64,000 bases of DNA from Thermoflexus sp. (lineage in GTDB: Bacteria; Chloroflexota; Anaerolineae; Aggregatilineales; Aggregatilineaceae): NCBI GenBank assembly GCA_020724465.1, contig DYGX01000002.1, forward strand, positions 62,001 to 126,000, given 5' to 3'. Every line of letters begins with the position of its first letter. The stretch's first letter is position 1. The notes below the pieces were generated by a model that ran no database searches, was not told the origin of the DNA, and saw only the letters and a list, made by a program, of their open reading frames with translations. Both the position numbers and the translations under genes were made by a program. Of this stretch, positions 53,570 through 62,788 are shown one piece after another.

Positions 53570-54310
53570 ATGGAGTTCGTCGAAAGCAGTCTGGCGGAGC
53601 GTGTCGCAGAAGTGCGCGCCGAGATTGCCCGTGCCTGCCAGCGTGCCGGGCGGGCGCCCGAGTCGGTGACGCTTGTCGCGGTCAGCAAGACGCATCCCCC
53701 CGAGCGGATCGTGGAAGCGATCGCCGCTGGCGTTCACGATTTCGGCGAGAACCGGCCTGAAGAGGCCCGTCCAAAGATGGATGCAGTCGCGGCGCTGTCC
53801 CCGGAGCCGATCCGCTGGCATATGATCGGGCATGTCCAACGCCGCAAGGCGCGCCTCGTCACGCGCGGATACGCACTGCTGCACTCGCTCGACAGCCTGC
53901 GCCTGGCAGAGCGCCTCGATCGCGCCCTGGCCGAGCAGGGGCGCGCGCTCGACGTTCTGCTCCAGTTCAACGTGTCGGGCGAAGCCACCAAAGAGGGTTG
54001 GGATGCGTATCAATGGGAAAATCGCCCGGCGCAGCGGGCCGCGATCTGGCGCGAGGTTGAGGCGATTCTGGCGCTGCCGAATCTGCGGGTGCGCGGGTTG
54101 ATGACGATGGCGCCGATCGTGGACGATCCGGAAGCCGCACGACCGGTCTTTGCAGCGCTGCGTTCTCTGCGCGACGCGCTGCGCGAGACGTTCCCGGCGG
54201 CGGCGTGGGATGAGCTGAGCATGGGGATGACGGATGATTATCCGGTTGCCATCGAAGAAGGTGCGACCTTGGTCCGGATTGGGCGCGCGATTTTCGGCGC
54301 GCGCCAGTAA
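53570..54310 (+). CDS. yggS: PLP homeostasis protein (YggS/PLPBP family)
   Basis: 246 residues, seven bases after pgeF. PLP binds the Lys in VTLVAVSKTHPPERI (about 40), HDFGENRPEEA and WHMIGHVQRRKARL follow, and SMGMTDDYPVAIEEGATLVR closes the barrel. It has no known enzymatic turnover and keeps PLP levels balanced. Confidence 0.93.
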   Translation: MEFVESSLAERVAEVRAEIARACQRAGRAPESVTLVAVSKTHPPERIVEAIAAGVHDFGENRPEEARPKMDAVAALSPEPIRWHMIGHVQRRKARLVTRGYALLHSLDSLRLAERLDRALAEQGRALDVLLQFNVSGEATKEGWDAYQWENRPAQRAAIWREVEAILALPNLRVRGLMTMAPIVDDPEAARPVFAALRSLRDALRETFPAAAWDELSMGMTDDYPVAIEEGATLVRIGRAIFGARQ

Positions 54311-54368
54311 CGCGCACCACTGGTACCGATCGAACGCAGGACACAGTGCATATTGAGGAGACAGTCCC

Positions 54369-54620
54369 TTGGAAATCGCCGCGCTCATTAGCTTGTTCAT
54401 TCAGCTCTATTCCTTTGTGATCCTGGCCCGGGTGCTGATGAGCTGGGTGCGGATGGACCCGGATAGCCCGCTGGCGCGCGTGTTGTATGATCTCACGGAA
54501 CCGGTGCTGGGGCCGATCCGCAACCTGTTGCCACCGGCAGCCGGCCTCGATTTCAGCCCGATCATTGCCTTTGTGCTGCTGCGTGTGCTGGGGCAGATGC
54601 TGATCTCGTTCTTCCAGTAA
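54369..54620 (+). CDS. yggT: YggT family membrane protein
   Basis: 83 residues from TTG 54369 after GAGGAGA. Two hydrophobic segments flank SWVRMDPDSPLARVLYDLTE and EPVLGPIRNLLP, the YggT core. It is proposed to act in division or envelope homeostasis. Length and neighbours fit. Confidence 0.9.
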   Translation: MEIAALISLFIQLYSFVILARVLMSWVRMDPDSPLARVLYDLTEPVLGPIRNLLPPAAGLDFSPIIAFVLLRVLGQMLISFFQ

Positions 54621-54663
54621 GCGCGCAGGGCCGCCTGATGGGCGCCAGAAGGGAGAGCCGAAC

Positions 54664-54969
54664 TTGCCACGCGAGTTCAAGATCACAGACGCCCGGCACG
54701 GAGCCGCTTTTACCGTCCGGGTGGTGACGCGGGCCGAGCAGGTCGAGATCGTCGGCCTGCAGGATGACGGCGCTCTGCGCGTGCGGCTGACCGAGGAGCC
54801 AACGGATGGCCGCGCAGACGCGCAGTTGATTGCCGTTCTGGCCGAGGTCCTTGAGGTTGATGCAGCGCAGATTGAGATTGTGGCCGGGCGCGACCAACCC
54901 AACAAGATTGTCAGCGTTCAGGGTGTGTCGCCGGCGTGGATTGAGAGTCACCTCGCGGCGTGGTACTAG
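54664..54969 (+). CDS. yggU: YggU (DUF167) family protein
   Basis: 101 residues from TTG 54664 after GGGAGAG. FTVRVVTRAEQVEI, ADAQLIAVLAEVLEV and IVAGRDQPNKIVSV match the small DUF167 fold. Function unknown. It is the last gene of the ygg operon. Confidence 0.85.
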   Translation: MPREFKITDARHGAAFTVRVVTRAEQVEIVGLQDDGALRVRLTEEPTDGRADAQLIAVLAEVLEVDAAQIEIVAGRDQPNKIVSVQGVSPAWIESHLAAWY

Positions 54970-55003
54970 CCGGACTTCCCCGGCAGTTGAAGGGCGGGCA
55001 GGG

Positions 55004-55861
55004 ATGGTGATCGGCGGCAAGTCACTTCGCGCCTTCCTGATCACAGCCGCAGGGCTGTTGCTTGCCTGGAGTCTGGCGGCCTGCGGCGCTGATTCCGCGA
55101 GCGAGGCGCCACCCCCCACGCGCACCCTGGTTCCACCGACCGCTCCGCCCACCTTGACACCCACTTCGCCGATCCCCACGCCGACCGATCTGCCCGCGGC
55201 AAGGAGCTTTTCCCCGGCGCAGACGCCCGTTGCCGCGCCCGGACTGCCGGACGATCTGCGTGCGGCGCTGCAGCAGGCCGTCGATGACTGGGTAGCATCC
55301 GGTGCAGTAACCCGCCGCGAGGTACGCGTCCTCAGCCTGGAGCGCTTCCGCTGGCCCGATGCGTCTCTTGGCTGCACGGAGCCAGCCGGGTCGCCGGGCG
55401 AGATTGAGGGCGGCGCGGACGGATACCGGATTCTGCTGGCGGGAGCGCGGGCAGCGGTGGCCTATCACACCGGGGGCGGGGCGCTGGTGCGCTGCCCGCC
55501 GGGTGGACTGGCGGCCGGGCTGCGCGGCGAGCCGCTCGCGCCCGATCCAATTGCCCAGGCGATGGTCGATCTGGTGCAGCGCGATTGGTCGGAGCAGGGG
55601 GTGGCAGACGAGGACGGCATCGAGGTAGTAGGATTGGTATCGGTCATCTGGCCCGACGCAAGTCTTGGATGTCCCAAGGGCGCCGGTCCGTACCCGGCCC
55701 AGGAAACGCCCGGCTATCGCGTCGTGCTGCGCCAGGGCGAGCGCCAGGCCATCTATCACACCAGTATTCGCGACTTTGTCCGCTGCGCGCCGGACGAAGA
55801 GATTCTGCCTGGGGTGCTGATCGAGGCGCTCGCGACCCCCGTACCGGCGCCGTCTGACTGA
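55004..55861 (+). CDS. Lipoprotein with a duplicated WPDASLGC module
   Basis: 285 residues from ATG 55004. The signal ends in a good lipobox (WSLAAC, Cys about 27). A Thr/Pro stalk follows, then two similar modules of about 80 residues (about 105-175 and 200-275). Each contains WPDASLGC, a GYRI/GYRV strand, a YHT motif and a final RC. It should be bound to the outer face of the membrane. Function unknown. Confidence 0.78.
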   Translation: MVIGGKSLRAFLITAAGLLLAWSLAACGADSASEAPPPTRTLVPPTAPPTLTPTSPIPTPTDLPAARSFSPAQTPVAAPGLPDDLRAALQQAVDDWVASGAVTRREVRVLSLERFRWPDASLGCTEPAGSPGEIEGGADGYRILLAGARAAVAYHTGGGALVRCPPGGLAAGLRGEPLAPDPIAQAMVDLVQRDWSEQGVADEDGIEVVGLVSVIWPDASLGCPKGAGPYPAQETPGYRVVLRQGERQAIYHTSIRDFVRCAPDEEILPGVLIEALATPVPAPSD

Positions 55862-55882
55862 ACGGTCCGCCGGCCCACACAG

Positions 55883-55916
55883 CGCGGCCCAGGGAAATGA
55901 CACGCCCTGGGCCGCG
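55883..55916. terminator. Hairpin between convergent lipoprotein and NACHT genes
   Basis: CGCGGCCCAGGG pairs with CCCTGGGCCGCG around a ten-base loop. A short T-rich stretch follows on the plus side (GTTTGCTTTC). It probably stops both converging transcripts. Confidence 0.65.
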
Positions 55917-55937
55917 TTTGCTTTCGTCAGACGGCGC

Positions 55938-58523
55938 TTATGTTGCGCTGGGCAGCGGACGGCCGATGCGCAACTGGATCTCGGCCAGCGCGCCAAAGGC
56001 TGCCGCCCTGACTTCAGGGCTGCGATCGCGCAGCGCCGCGTAGAGCGGTTTGAGCGCCTGGATATGCCCCATCCGGCCCAATGTGGCGGCAGCCATCACT
56101 TTATCAAACTGGCGCCCTTCTTGCAGCGCGCGGATCAACACCTGGCGCGCGTTTCTGCCGTTGGGGACGCCCTCGCCGCGTTCCGCCGCCCACTGAATCA
56201 ACCAGGGGAGCGAATCGGCTTCGGGGTGGGCGTGCGGCCCGTCGTGTTCGGGGGCGCGCGCGGCCATAAAGGCTTCTTCTGCCGCGGTGCGCACGTACCA
56301 CTGCTCGTCTTCCATCATGGCGCGGTAGAGCGCCACCAGCGCCCACGACGCCTTGATCCGGCTCAGGCCGTACACCGTCGCCCGCCGGATCATGATGTCG
56401 TCCGCCAGGATGCCGTCGCGCAGAATCTCGTGGCCGCCTTGTGGAATAGCAGCCAGCGCCTCGGCTACCGCGCGGCGCAGTTCATCCGTCCCTTCCAGCA
56501 ACCCCTGCACCATGATCTCCAGCGCGCGTTCGGTGCCGATCGCGCCCAGAGCCAGCCCGGCAGCAAGCTGCACGTTGCGGTGCGAGTCTGACAGCATCGG
56601 CGCCAGATCGCGCAGAGCTTCCGAGTCGCCCAGTGCCCCCAGCCCGACGCATGCCAACTGGCGGACGTGCGGGTCGGTGCTGCGCAGCGCCTGGCGAAAG
56701 ATGAACAATACGTTGCGGTCGCGCGAGGCGATCAGCGCGGCCATCGCCCGTTCGCGCAGCAGCGGATACTGCTCGGGGGCTACCAGCGCGGCAGACAGTC
56801 GCTTGAACAGGTCTCCGCGCCAGGGCGCATCCGGAGGTGCGTCCGGCAGCCAGCGCACCAGCTCGAACAGCGGGCTGAAGAGCAGGTCGGGCGTCGCACT
56901 CAGCCGGCGGTAAACCACCGGCAGCATGTTGAGCTGCGCGGCGGCGAAGCCCAACGCGTCGGTCCAGGCGGGTTCGAGCGCATAGGCAGCAGCTTCGTCG
57001 GAGCTGCGCGTGACGATGAATTCGCTCGCCAGGAAGCTGGCGATCTGCGCATGGGTGAAGCTGAACCGTTCCCCTGGGTGGCGGCGCGCAAGGCGGTGCC
57101 TGACGAGCGCGTCCAGCAGATCGTCGACCTTGACCGGCGCAGAAGCTCCGCCCAGTGCCTGAGCCGCCCCGCTGCGGTCGAAGATGAAGCTGTGGTCGAG
57201 GGCGTGGGCGGCCAACGCGGCCAGCGCGGCACGCTGATCGGAGGCGCCCAGCGTGCGGCTGATGAACGCATCGTACCAGCCCGGCCGGCCGGGGCGCTGC
57301 GCGTCGCCCGCCAGCCCGGCCCAGATCTTGAGCGTGACATCAAGCGGCGTGCGGCCCCGGTTGTCGATCATCAAGTGGCGCAGCGGCTGGCCGTCGGCCT
57401 GGGGAGCTTTGCGCCGCATGTGACGCTCCCAGGCTTCGTCCCAGGACCGGACCAGCGTGCGGTAGTCGTCGTCCTTCCAGGCGCGGATGTAGGTCGGTGT
57501 GAAACCAAGCTCAACCAGAGCATCATGGCCGGTGACCGGCCCGGCGATGACCATCAGGTTGTGACCGTACATCTGGCGCAGGCTTTGCAGCCACGGGAAA
57601 CAGGCTTCTCGCTCGTCCGGTGCCAGTTCGTCATAGCCATCGAGCAGAACCAGCGCACGCCCTGTTTCCAGCGCCGGGTAGATCACGCCGCCCACCACCT
57701 GCGCGGTCACCGCGCTGACCTGACGCTGGACGGCTTCGACGAGCGGCTCGGCCGGGTCAACACCGCCCTTGCCGTAGCGGCCAGGGGTAAGATCCAGGTC
57801 GCGCAGGTGGACGAGAATCGGGATCAGGCCGGGGATCTTCAGCGGCGGCAAGCGGTCCGGCTGCGCCGCGCTAAGCTGCTCGCGCTCTTTTTTGCGTACA
57901 TCGTGCAGCTTCTCAAGCGCCCGCGCCTCGATGCGCTCGCGCTCGCGCATGCGCTCGGTGCGCTCACCTGCCGAGAGATACTGCTCTTCTTCGTAGATCG
58001 CCTGGTCGGTCAGCGCTTCGAGGGTCTCGAATTTCAGCTCGCCCAGCGCCAGCAGGGCCAGCGCCGCGAGCGCCGTGCTTTTCCCGGCGCCGCTGATTCC
58101 GAGAATAGCGATCTGACGGTCGCCCGCGTCGAGATCGGTTAGCGGAAAGGTTTCGAGGTTGTAGGGCGCGTAGCTGTAGGGCAGGTCGTGAAAGACGGGG
58201 ATCACGTCAAAGACGCTGGTCGCCGGGGCAGTGCCCGGCTCGGGGACCGAAAGCGGCTGCGGGCCGGGCAGAAGCTGCGGTTCAACCAGGATCTCGGACA
58301 GGGGCACGTGCTCGCCGCCCAGATGATAGCTTTGGGCAACATGCGCGATGTCGCGGGCATAGCGTGCCTGCGCGCTGCGCCCGATGAACTGGCGCGTGCC
58401 TTCGATCTGCGAGCCGGTTGCGGCCCGAATGCGGCGCAGGCGCGCGCGCGCCGCCCAGGCCAGCCCCACCAACGCGGCAACGACCAGGATGCCCAAAACG
58501 AACGACAGCGGCTCAACGCTCAT
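55938..58523 (-). CDS. Membrane-anchored NACHT NTPase with HEAT repeats
   Basis: 861 residues. A membrane helix at about 5-27 is followed by a short linker. NACHT domain: Walker A GISGAGKS near 145, Walker B LVLLDGYDEL near 290, with a winged-helix part to about 560. The C-terminal 250 residues are HEAT/armadillo-like repeats (for example DPHVRQLACVGLGALGDSEAL and NVQLAAGLALGAIGTERAL). STAND NTPases of this type switch on oligomerisation after ligand binding to the repeats. Their roles include signalling and, in some bacteria, phage sensing. No effector nuclease or protease domain is seen. Confidence 0.88.
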   Translation of the reverse strand: MSVEPLSFVLGILVVAALVGLAWAARARLRRIRAATGSQIEGTRQFIGRSAQARYARDIAHVAQSYHLGGEHVPLSEILVEPQLLPGPQPLSVPEPGTAPATSVFDVIPVFHDLPYSYAPYNLETFPLTDLDAGDRQIAILGISGAGKSTALAALALLALGELKFETLEALTDQAIYEEEQYLSAGERTERMRERERIEARALEKLHDVRKKEREQLSAAQPDRLPPLKIPGLIPILVHLRDLDLTPGRYGKGGVDPAEPLVEAVQRQVSAVTAQVVGGVIYPALETGRALVLLDGYDELAPDEREACFPWLQSLRQMYGHNLMVIAGPVTGHDALVELGFTPTYIRAWKDDDYRTLVRSWDEAWERHMRRKAPQADGQPLRHLMIDNRGRTPLDVTLKIWAGLAGDAQRPGRPGWYDAFISRTLGASDQRAALAALAAHALDHSFIFDRSGAAQALGGASAPVKVDDLLDALVRHRLARRHPGERFSFTHAQIASFLASEFIVTRSSDEAAAYALEPAWTDALGFAAAQLNMLPVVYRRLSATPDLLFSPLFELVRWLPDAPPDAPWRGDLFKRLSAALVAPEQYPLLRERAMAALIASRDRNVLFIFRQALRSTDPHVRQLACVGLGALGDSEALRDLAPMLSDSHRNVQLAAGLALGAIGTERALEIMVQGLLEGTDELRRAVAEALAAIPQGGHEILRDGILADDIMIRRATVYGLSRIKASWALVALYRAMMEDEQWYVRTAAEEAFMAARAPEHDGPHAHPEADSLPWLIQWAAERGEGVPNGRNARQVLIRALQEGRQFDKVMAAATLGRMGHIQALKPLYAALRDRSPEVRAAAFGALAEIQLRIGRPLPSAT

Positions 58524-58538
58524 GGCAGCTTCCTCGAT

Positions 58539-59240
58539 CTATCGGGCTATCAGAATACGTCCGCAGTTGGAACAGAAGACAATTTCGTTGCCCTGGCGGA
58601 CCTGCTGCACAATCACTTCCGTCTGGCTGACGGCGCAGCGCTTGCACCGGTCGCCTTCCAAGACGGAGACTGCGTACCCTTGTTTCTTGCGGCGCAGGTC
58701 CTCGTACAGCGCAAGCGTGTCGCCATCCACCTCGGCGGCGATCTGCTCGCGTTGGGCCTTGAGCCGGCGGATCTCAAGCCGGAGTTGCTGGCGCTCTTCC
58801 AGCAGCGCGCCGTGCTGCGATGCCCGCTCTGCCTCGATCTGCGCCAGCACCTCGGACGCGGCGTGCAGCCGCTCCTGAAGATCCTCAACCGTGATCATGG
58901 TTTCCAGGAGGGCGTTTTCCAGGTCGCTGTGGCGGCGTTGTAGCTCCTCAATCTTGTGTTCGATGTCCTGCAATTCTTTTGGGTTGCTGACGGAGCCGCC
59001 GTAAAGCTGGTTGGAGAACTGCGTGCGCTGCGCGGCCACGCTCTGCATCTCCAGGTTGAGGTCGGCGGCGCGGGCTTCCTGCGGGCGCAGCGCCTCTTCC
59101 AGTGAGCGTTGCTGTGCCCTGGCTTGCTGGAGCACCTGGTCGCTTTCCAGCTCGGCATCGATCTCGCGCACGCGGCGGCGGTGGCTGTCGAGCTGGCTGT
59201 CAATCCTCTGGATGCGATAGAGAGTGTGGGATGGATTCAT
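58539..59240 (-). CDS. Coiled-coil protein with C4 zinc ribbon
   Basis: 233 residues. Residues 1-180 are a long Gln/Glu/Arg coiled coil with the break LYGGSVSNPKELQDIEHKI. The C-terminal zinc ribbon has DRCKRCAVS and FCSNCGRI. This family is widespread but of uncertain role, with nucleic-acid or ribosome-related ideas. It lies 15 bases upstream of the NACHT gene on the same strand and may be co-transcribed. Confidence 0.85.
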   Translation of the reverse strand: MNPSHTLYRIQRIDSQLDSHRRRVREIDAELESDQVLQQARAQQRSLEEALRPQEARAADLNLEMQSVAAQRTQFSNQLYGGSVSNPKELQDIEHKIEELQRRHSDLENALLETMITVEDLQERLHAASEVLAQIEAERASQHGALLEERQQLRLEIRRLKAQREQIAAEVDGDTLALYEDLRRKKQGYAVSVLEGDRCKRCAVSQTEVIVQQVRQGNEIVFCSNCGRILIAR

Positions 59241-59396
59241 CCGTTTCTCCGAACTGGCGCAGCCCGCAGGTCGATGTACAATGAACCTATGATTAACGTG
59301 GAATAAGGCGCTGACTGGCAGGGCGCATTATACTACACGCCAGATTCTCGCGACAATTCGCCTCGGGCTTGCAGCGCGTGGGGTGAGAACGCTCTG

Positions 59397-61046
59397 ATGC
59401 AGACGCTCCGCAGGGTCGATATCTCAGCGGCAGAATGGCGCTGGGTGATCATCATCAGCGGTCTGTTGGTGGCCCTGACGCTTGCCCCGTTTGCCTGGGC
59501 GCTGGCGCGGAACCAGGTGGAAGACAACTGGCAGTTCATGGGGATGCTGTCGAACCCGAAGGACGGGGCGACCTATCTGTCGAAGATCGAACAAGGGCGG
59601 CAGGGCGCGTGGTTGTTCGAGCTGCGTCACACCCCGCAGGCGCATAATGGCGCCGGGTTTCATGTCTTCTACCTGCTGCTCGGCCATGCTGCCCGGCTTA
59701 CCGGGCTGTCGAGCCTGCTCGTTTTTCATCTGGCGCGCGTGGCAACCAGTCTGTTTATGTTTTTCGCGCTGTACCAGTTCGGCGCGACAGTGTGGGTTCG
59801 CCTGCGCCCGCGCCGGTTGTTCTTTCTCCTGGCGGCGGTGGGCTCGGGCCTTGGCTGGCTGCTCCTGGTCCTCGACCCGGACAAGATCGCGATCGACCTG
59901 AACACGCCCGAAGCGTTTCCTTTCTTCGCCGCGTTCACCAATCCGCATTTCCCCCTCAGCATTGCCTGCCTGGCGCTGATCGCCGCGACCTACCTGGTGG
60001 TTTTCAGGCGAGGGTTCACCGCTGAGCCGGGTGTGGATAACGGCGGGCTGCAAATTATGTTGCTCTCGATGGTGCTGGCGCTCATCCAGCCCTTCGCGTT
60101 GATCCCGATCGGCGCGGCGCTGATCGCGTACCTGCTGGTGCGCGCGTACCTGACGCGCCGGATCCCATCGCATGAGTTGCGCTGGTCGTCGATGCTGTGG
60201 CTCCCGGCGCTGCCCTTTGCCGTCTACTACGGAGCGGTGCTGCAGTTCAACGACGTCATGGCTGAGTTCAACCGGCAGAACCAGACTCCTTCGCCCGCTC
60301 CATACGCGTACCTGGTGGGCTATGGTTTGCTGCTGGCCGTCGCGCTGCCAGGTCTGGCGCGCGCCATTCGGCGCTTCGAGCGCGACGGCGATCAGTTTAT
60401 GCTGCTGTGGTTTGTGCTGAACGTGGCACTGCTCTACGCGCCGTTCAACCTGCAGCGCCGGATGGTGGTCGGCCTGATCATCCCGCTGGTGTTTTTCGCC
60501 GTGCGCTCGCTGGAAGATTACTGGTTCTTCCGCGTGCCCAAGCGCTGGCGAGCGCCTGCGCTGGCCGTCTTGCTGGTGTTTATGCTGCCCAGCAATTTCC
60601 TTAATCTCGCCATCCCCCTCTTTGGAGTCGTCAGCAGTCCAGAGCAGGGGCTGGAAAACGGGCTGCTGGTCGAAAGCGGTTACTGGGACGCTTTCCATTG
60701 GCTAGACGAGCGCGGAGAGCAGAGCGCGGTGGTTCTGGCGGCGCCGACCGTCAGTGTCTGGATCCCGGCGTATACCTCGCAGCGTGTCGTTTACGGGCAC
60801 GAATATGAGACGGTGCCTGCTGAAGAACGGCTGCATCAGGTTGAGGCTTGGTACGGGGGAGAAGACTGCACAACACTGCTTGGCTCAGCCCTGCCATTCC
60901 ATGTTGCGTATATCTTCTGGGGACCGCGCGAGCGCTCGCTGGCGGCGAAGATCGGCGGCTCGGCTGGCGCAAGCTGTACCGAATCGCTGCCGGCGAATGT
61001 CCCACGGGAAACATTCGGCGATGTCACCGTCTTCATCCACCGGTGA
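59397..61046 (+). CDS. Polytopic membrane protein, glycosyltransferase-like
   Basis: 549 residues with about ten membrane segments. The first outside loop has DGATYLSKIEQGRQGAWLFE and HNGAGFHVFYLLLGHAARL. This is shared in pattern with the next gene (D/Y-L-x-K ... G-x-W-L-F ... H-x-G ... LLGH-x-AR), so the two are paralogues. It could be a lipid-linked-sugar transferase. The substrate is unknown, and no GT39 DE motif is exact. Confidence 0.65.
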   Translation: MQTLRRVDISAAEWRWVIIISGLLVALTLAPFAWALARNQVEDNWQFMGMLSNPKDGATYLSKIEQGRQGAWLFELRHTPQAHNGAGFHVFYLLLGHAARLTGLSSLLVFHLARVATSLFMFFALYQFGATVWVRLRPRRLFFLLAAVGSGLGWLLLVLDPDKIAIDLNTPEAFPFFAAFTNPHFPLSIACLALIAATYLVVFRRGFTAEPGVDNGGLQIMLLSMVLALIQPFALIPIGAALIAYLLVRAYLTRRIPSHELRWSSMLWLPALPFAVYYGAVLQFNDVMAEFNRQNQTPSPAPYAYLVGYGLLLAVALPGLARAIRRFERDGDQFMLLWFVLNVALLYAPFNLQRRMVVGLIIPLVFFAVRSLEDYWFFRVPKRWRAPALAVLLVFMLPSNFLNLAIPLFGVVSSPEQGLENGLLVESGYWDAFHWLDERGEQSAVVLAAPTVSVWIPAYTSQRVVYGHEYETVPAEERLHQVEAWYGGEDCTTLLGSALPFHVAYIFWGPRERSLAAKIGGSAGASCTESLPANVPRETFGDVTVFIHR

Positions 61047-61159
61047 ATCAGCACAGATCGGGCTTGGTGTGATGCTTCCCTTGGCGGCGCATGTGAATAT
61101 GCGCGCCGTGCTTCCTCTGTCGGTACGATCGACACAACTCGCGCTGTGGGGGGCGAAAC

Positions 61160-62788
61160 GTGCTTCCCGGTGAGCGCATTTCTCCCCGCGAGTGGCGCCG
61201 CGTTGTGGTCTTCGCGGCGCTGATTTTGTGCGCCACAACAGTTCCGTATGTTGTCGGGTGGTTGGCTCAAGGTGACGACTGGCGTTTTACGGGTGCGCTG
61301 TTCGGCGTGGAAGATGCCAACAGCTATCTGGCTAAAATGCGAATCGGGGCGAGTGGCGGCTGGCTGTTCGTAAACCGCTATACCAGCGAGCCGCACCGGG
61401 GCGCTCTGTTCTTCCTGCCTTACATTCTACTCGGCCATCTGGCGCGTCTGCTGGTGGGTGGCAAGCCTGTTGCGGTGGGCACGCTGATCGCGGTCTATCA
61501 CGGGGCGCGGGTGGTGGTTGGCTTCGCGCTAATCCTGGTGATCTACCGCTTTGTGGCCGCTTTTGTGCGCGCGCCTGCCGTGCGCTGGCTGGCGCTGATA
61601 CTGGCGACGCTGGGCGGCGGGCTGGGCTGGCTGCTGAGCCTAACCGGACGGGGAGCCGTCTTCGGCTCGCTGCCGCTCGATCTGTATGTGCCCGAAGGCT
61701 ACTCGTTCCTGATTCTGTTCGGCCTGCCACATCTGGCCCTGGCGCGGGCTGCGCTGCTGGCCGGGTTCCTGGCGCTGTTGGACGCGACTGCGCTGGACGG
61801 TGCCGCGCGGAGCTGGCTGGGGCGCTCGCTTCTGGCCGGAGCCGCATGGGTCGTGACCGGACTGTGCGTCCCGTTCTACATCGCGGTCGTCTATGTTCTG
61901 CTGGGTGTGTGGGGCCTGGCTGTGTGGGTGCAGCGCCGCCACTTTCCGTGGGATCTGTTCTGGCGCGCGGCGACTGCTGCGCTGGTCCCGCTGCCGGTGC
62001 TGCTTTACTCCACGTGGGTGTTTGCGGCGAACGACGTGCTCGCGCAGTGGGCGGCTCAGAACCGGCTGCCCTCACCGCACCCGCTGCACTATGCGCTGGG
62101 CTACGCTGGGCTGGCGATCCCGGCGGCGGCTGCGATCCCCTGGGCATGGCGGCGCGGCGCGCAGCACGCCGGGCATCTTCTTCTGGTGAGTTGGGTGGTC
62201 GCGGCCCCCGTGCTGGTGTATATGCCGGTCAATGTCCAGCGGCGGCTGGCCGAGGGGATCATTGTGCCGCTTGGTATACTGGCTGCGATGGGGCTGCGAC
62301 GGCTGGCCCCTCGCCGCCGCAAGCTCGCGCAAGCCGTCCTGTTAGCGTTGGTGCTGCCGACGTCGGGCCTGCTCTGGTTGGGCGGGCTGGTGAGCGGGCT
62401 GGCGCCACAGCGCCCGATCTTCCGTCCGGCGGATGAGATCGCGGCGTTGCAGACCTTGAATGCCGTTGCTTTCAGAGGAGCAGTTGTCCTGAGCAGGCAC
62501 GAAACTGGTAACCTCGTGCCGGTGCACACCGATCTGATCGCGTATGTCGGGCATGGCCCGGAAACGGTCGATGCGGAGACGAAGGAGCGCCGCGTGGCGG
62601 CGTTTTTCCGTGACACCCTGTCTCCCGACGAGCGAGCGGCGCTGCTGGCCGAAGTCGATTATGTGCTGGCCGGCCCGCTGGAGCGCGCGGACGCGTCGGG
62701 TGACGGGTGGCAGGCTGGCTTACGCGAAATCTCGGTTCATGGCAGCGGTCCCGATCGTTTCGTGGTCTACGAGGTGCAGCGTGACTAG
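61160..62788 (+). CDS. Polytopic membrane protein, paralogue of the preceding gene
   Basis: 542 residues from GTG 61160. ANSYLAKMRIGASGGWLFV and HRGALFFLPYILLGHLARL match the paralogue's loop. About ten membrane segments and an outside C-terminal region of about 120 residues. Its stop overlaps the next gene's GTG by eight bases. Confidence 0.65.
   Translation: MLPGERISPREWRRVVVFAALILCATTVPYVVGWLAQGDDWRFTGALFGVEDANSYLAKMRIGASGGWLFVNRYTSEPHRGALFFLPYILLGHLARLLVGGKPVAVGTLIAVYHGARVVVGFALILVIYRFVAAFVRAPAVRWLALILATLGGGLGWLLSLTGRGAVFGSLPLDLYVPEGYSFLILFGLPHLALARAALLAGFLALLDATALDGAARSWLGRSLLAGAAWVVTGLCVPFYIAVVYVLLGVWGLAVWVQRRHFPWDLFWRAATAALVPLPVLLYSTWVFAANDVLAQWAAQNRLPSPHPLHYALGYAGLAIPAAAAIPWAWRRGAQHAGHLLLVSWVVAAPVLVYMPVNVQRRLAEGIIVPLGILAAMGLRRLAPRRRKLAQAVLLALVLPTSGLLWLGGLVSGLAPQRPIFRPADEIAALQTLNAVAFRGAVVLSRHETGNLVPVHTDLIAYVGHGPETVDAETKERRVAAFFRDTLSPDERAALLAEVDYVLAGPLERADASGDGWQAGLREISVHGSGPDRFVVYEVQRD

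Noticed and set aside
55938-58523. Complete anti-phage defence island
   Set aside because: The NACHT protein has no nuclease, reverse transcriptase or restriction neighbours, and both flanks look like housekeeping or envelope genes.
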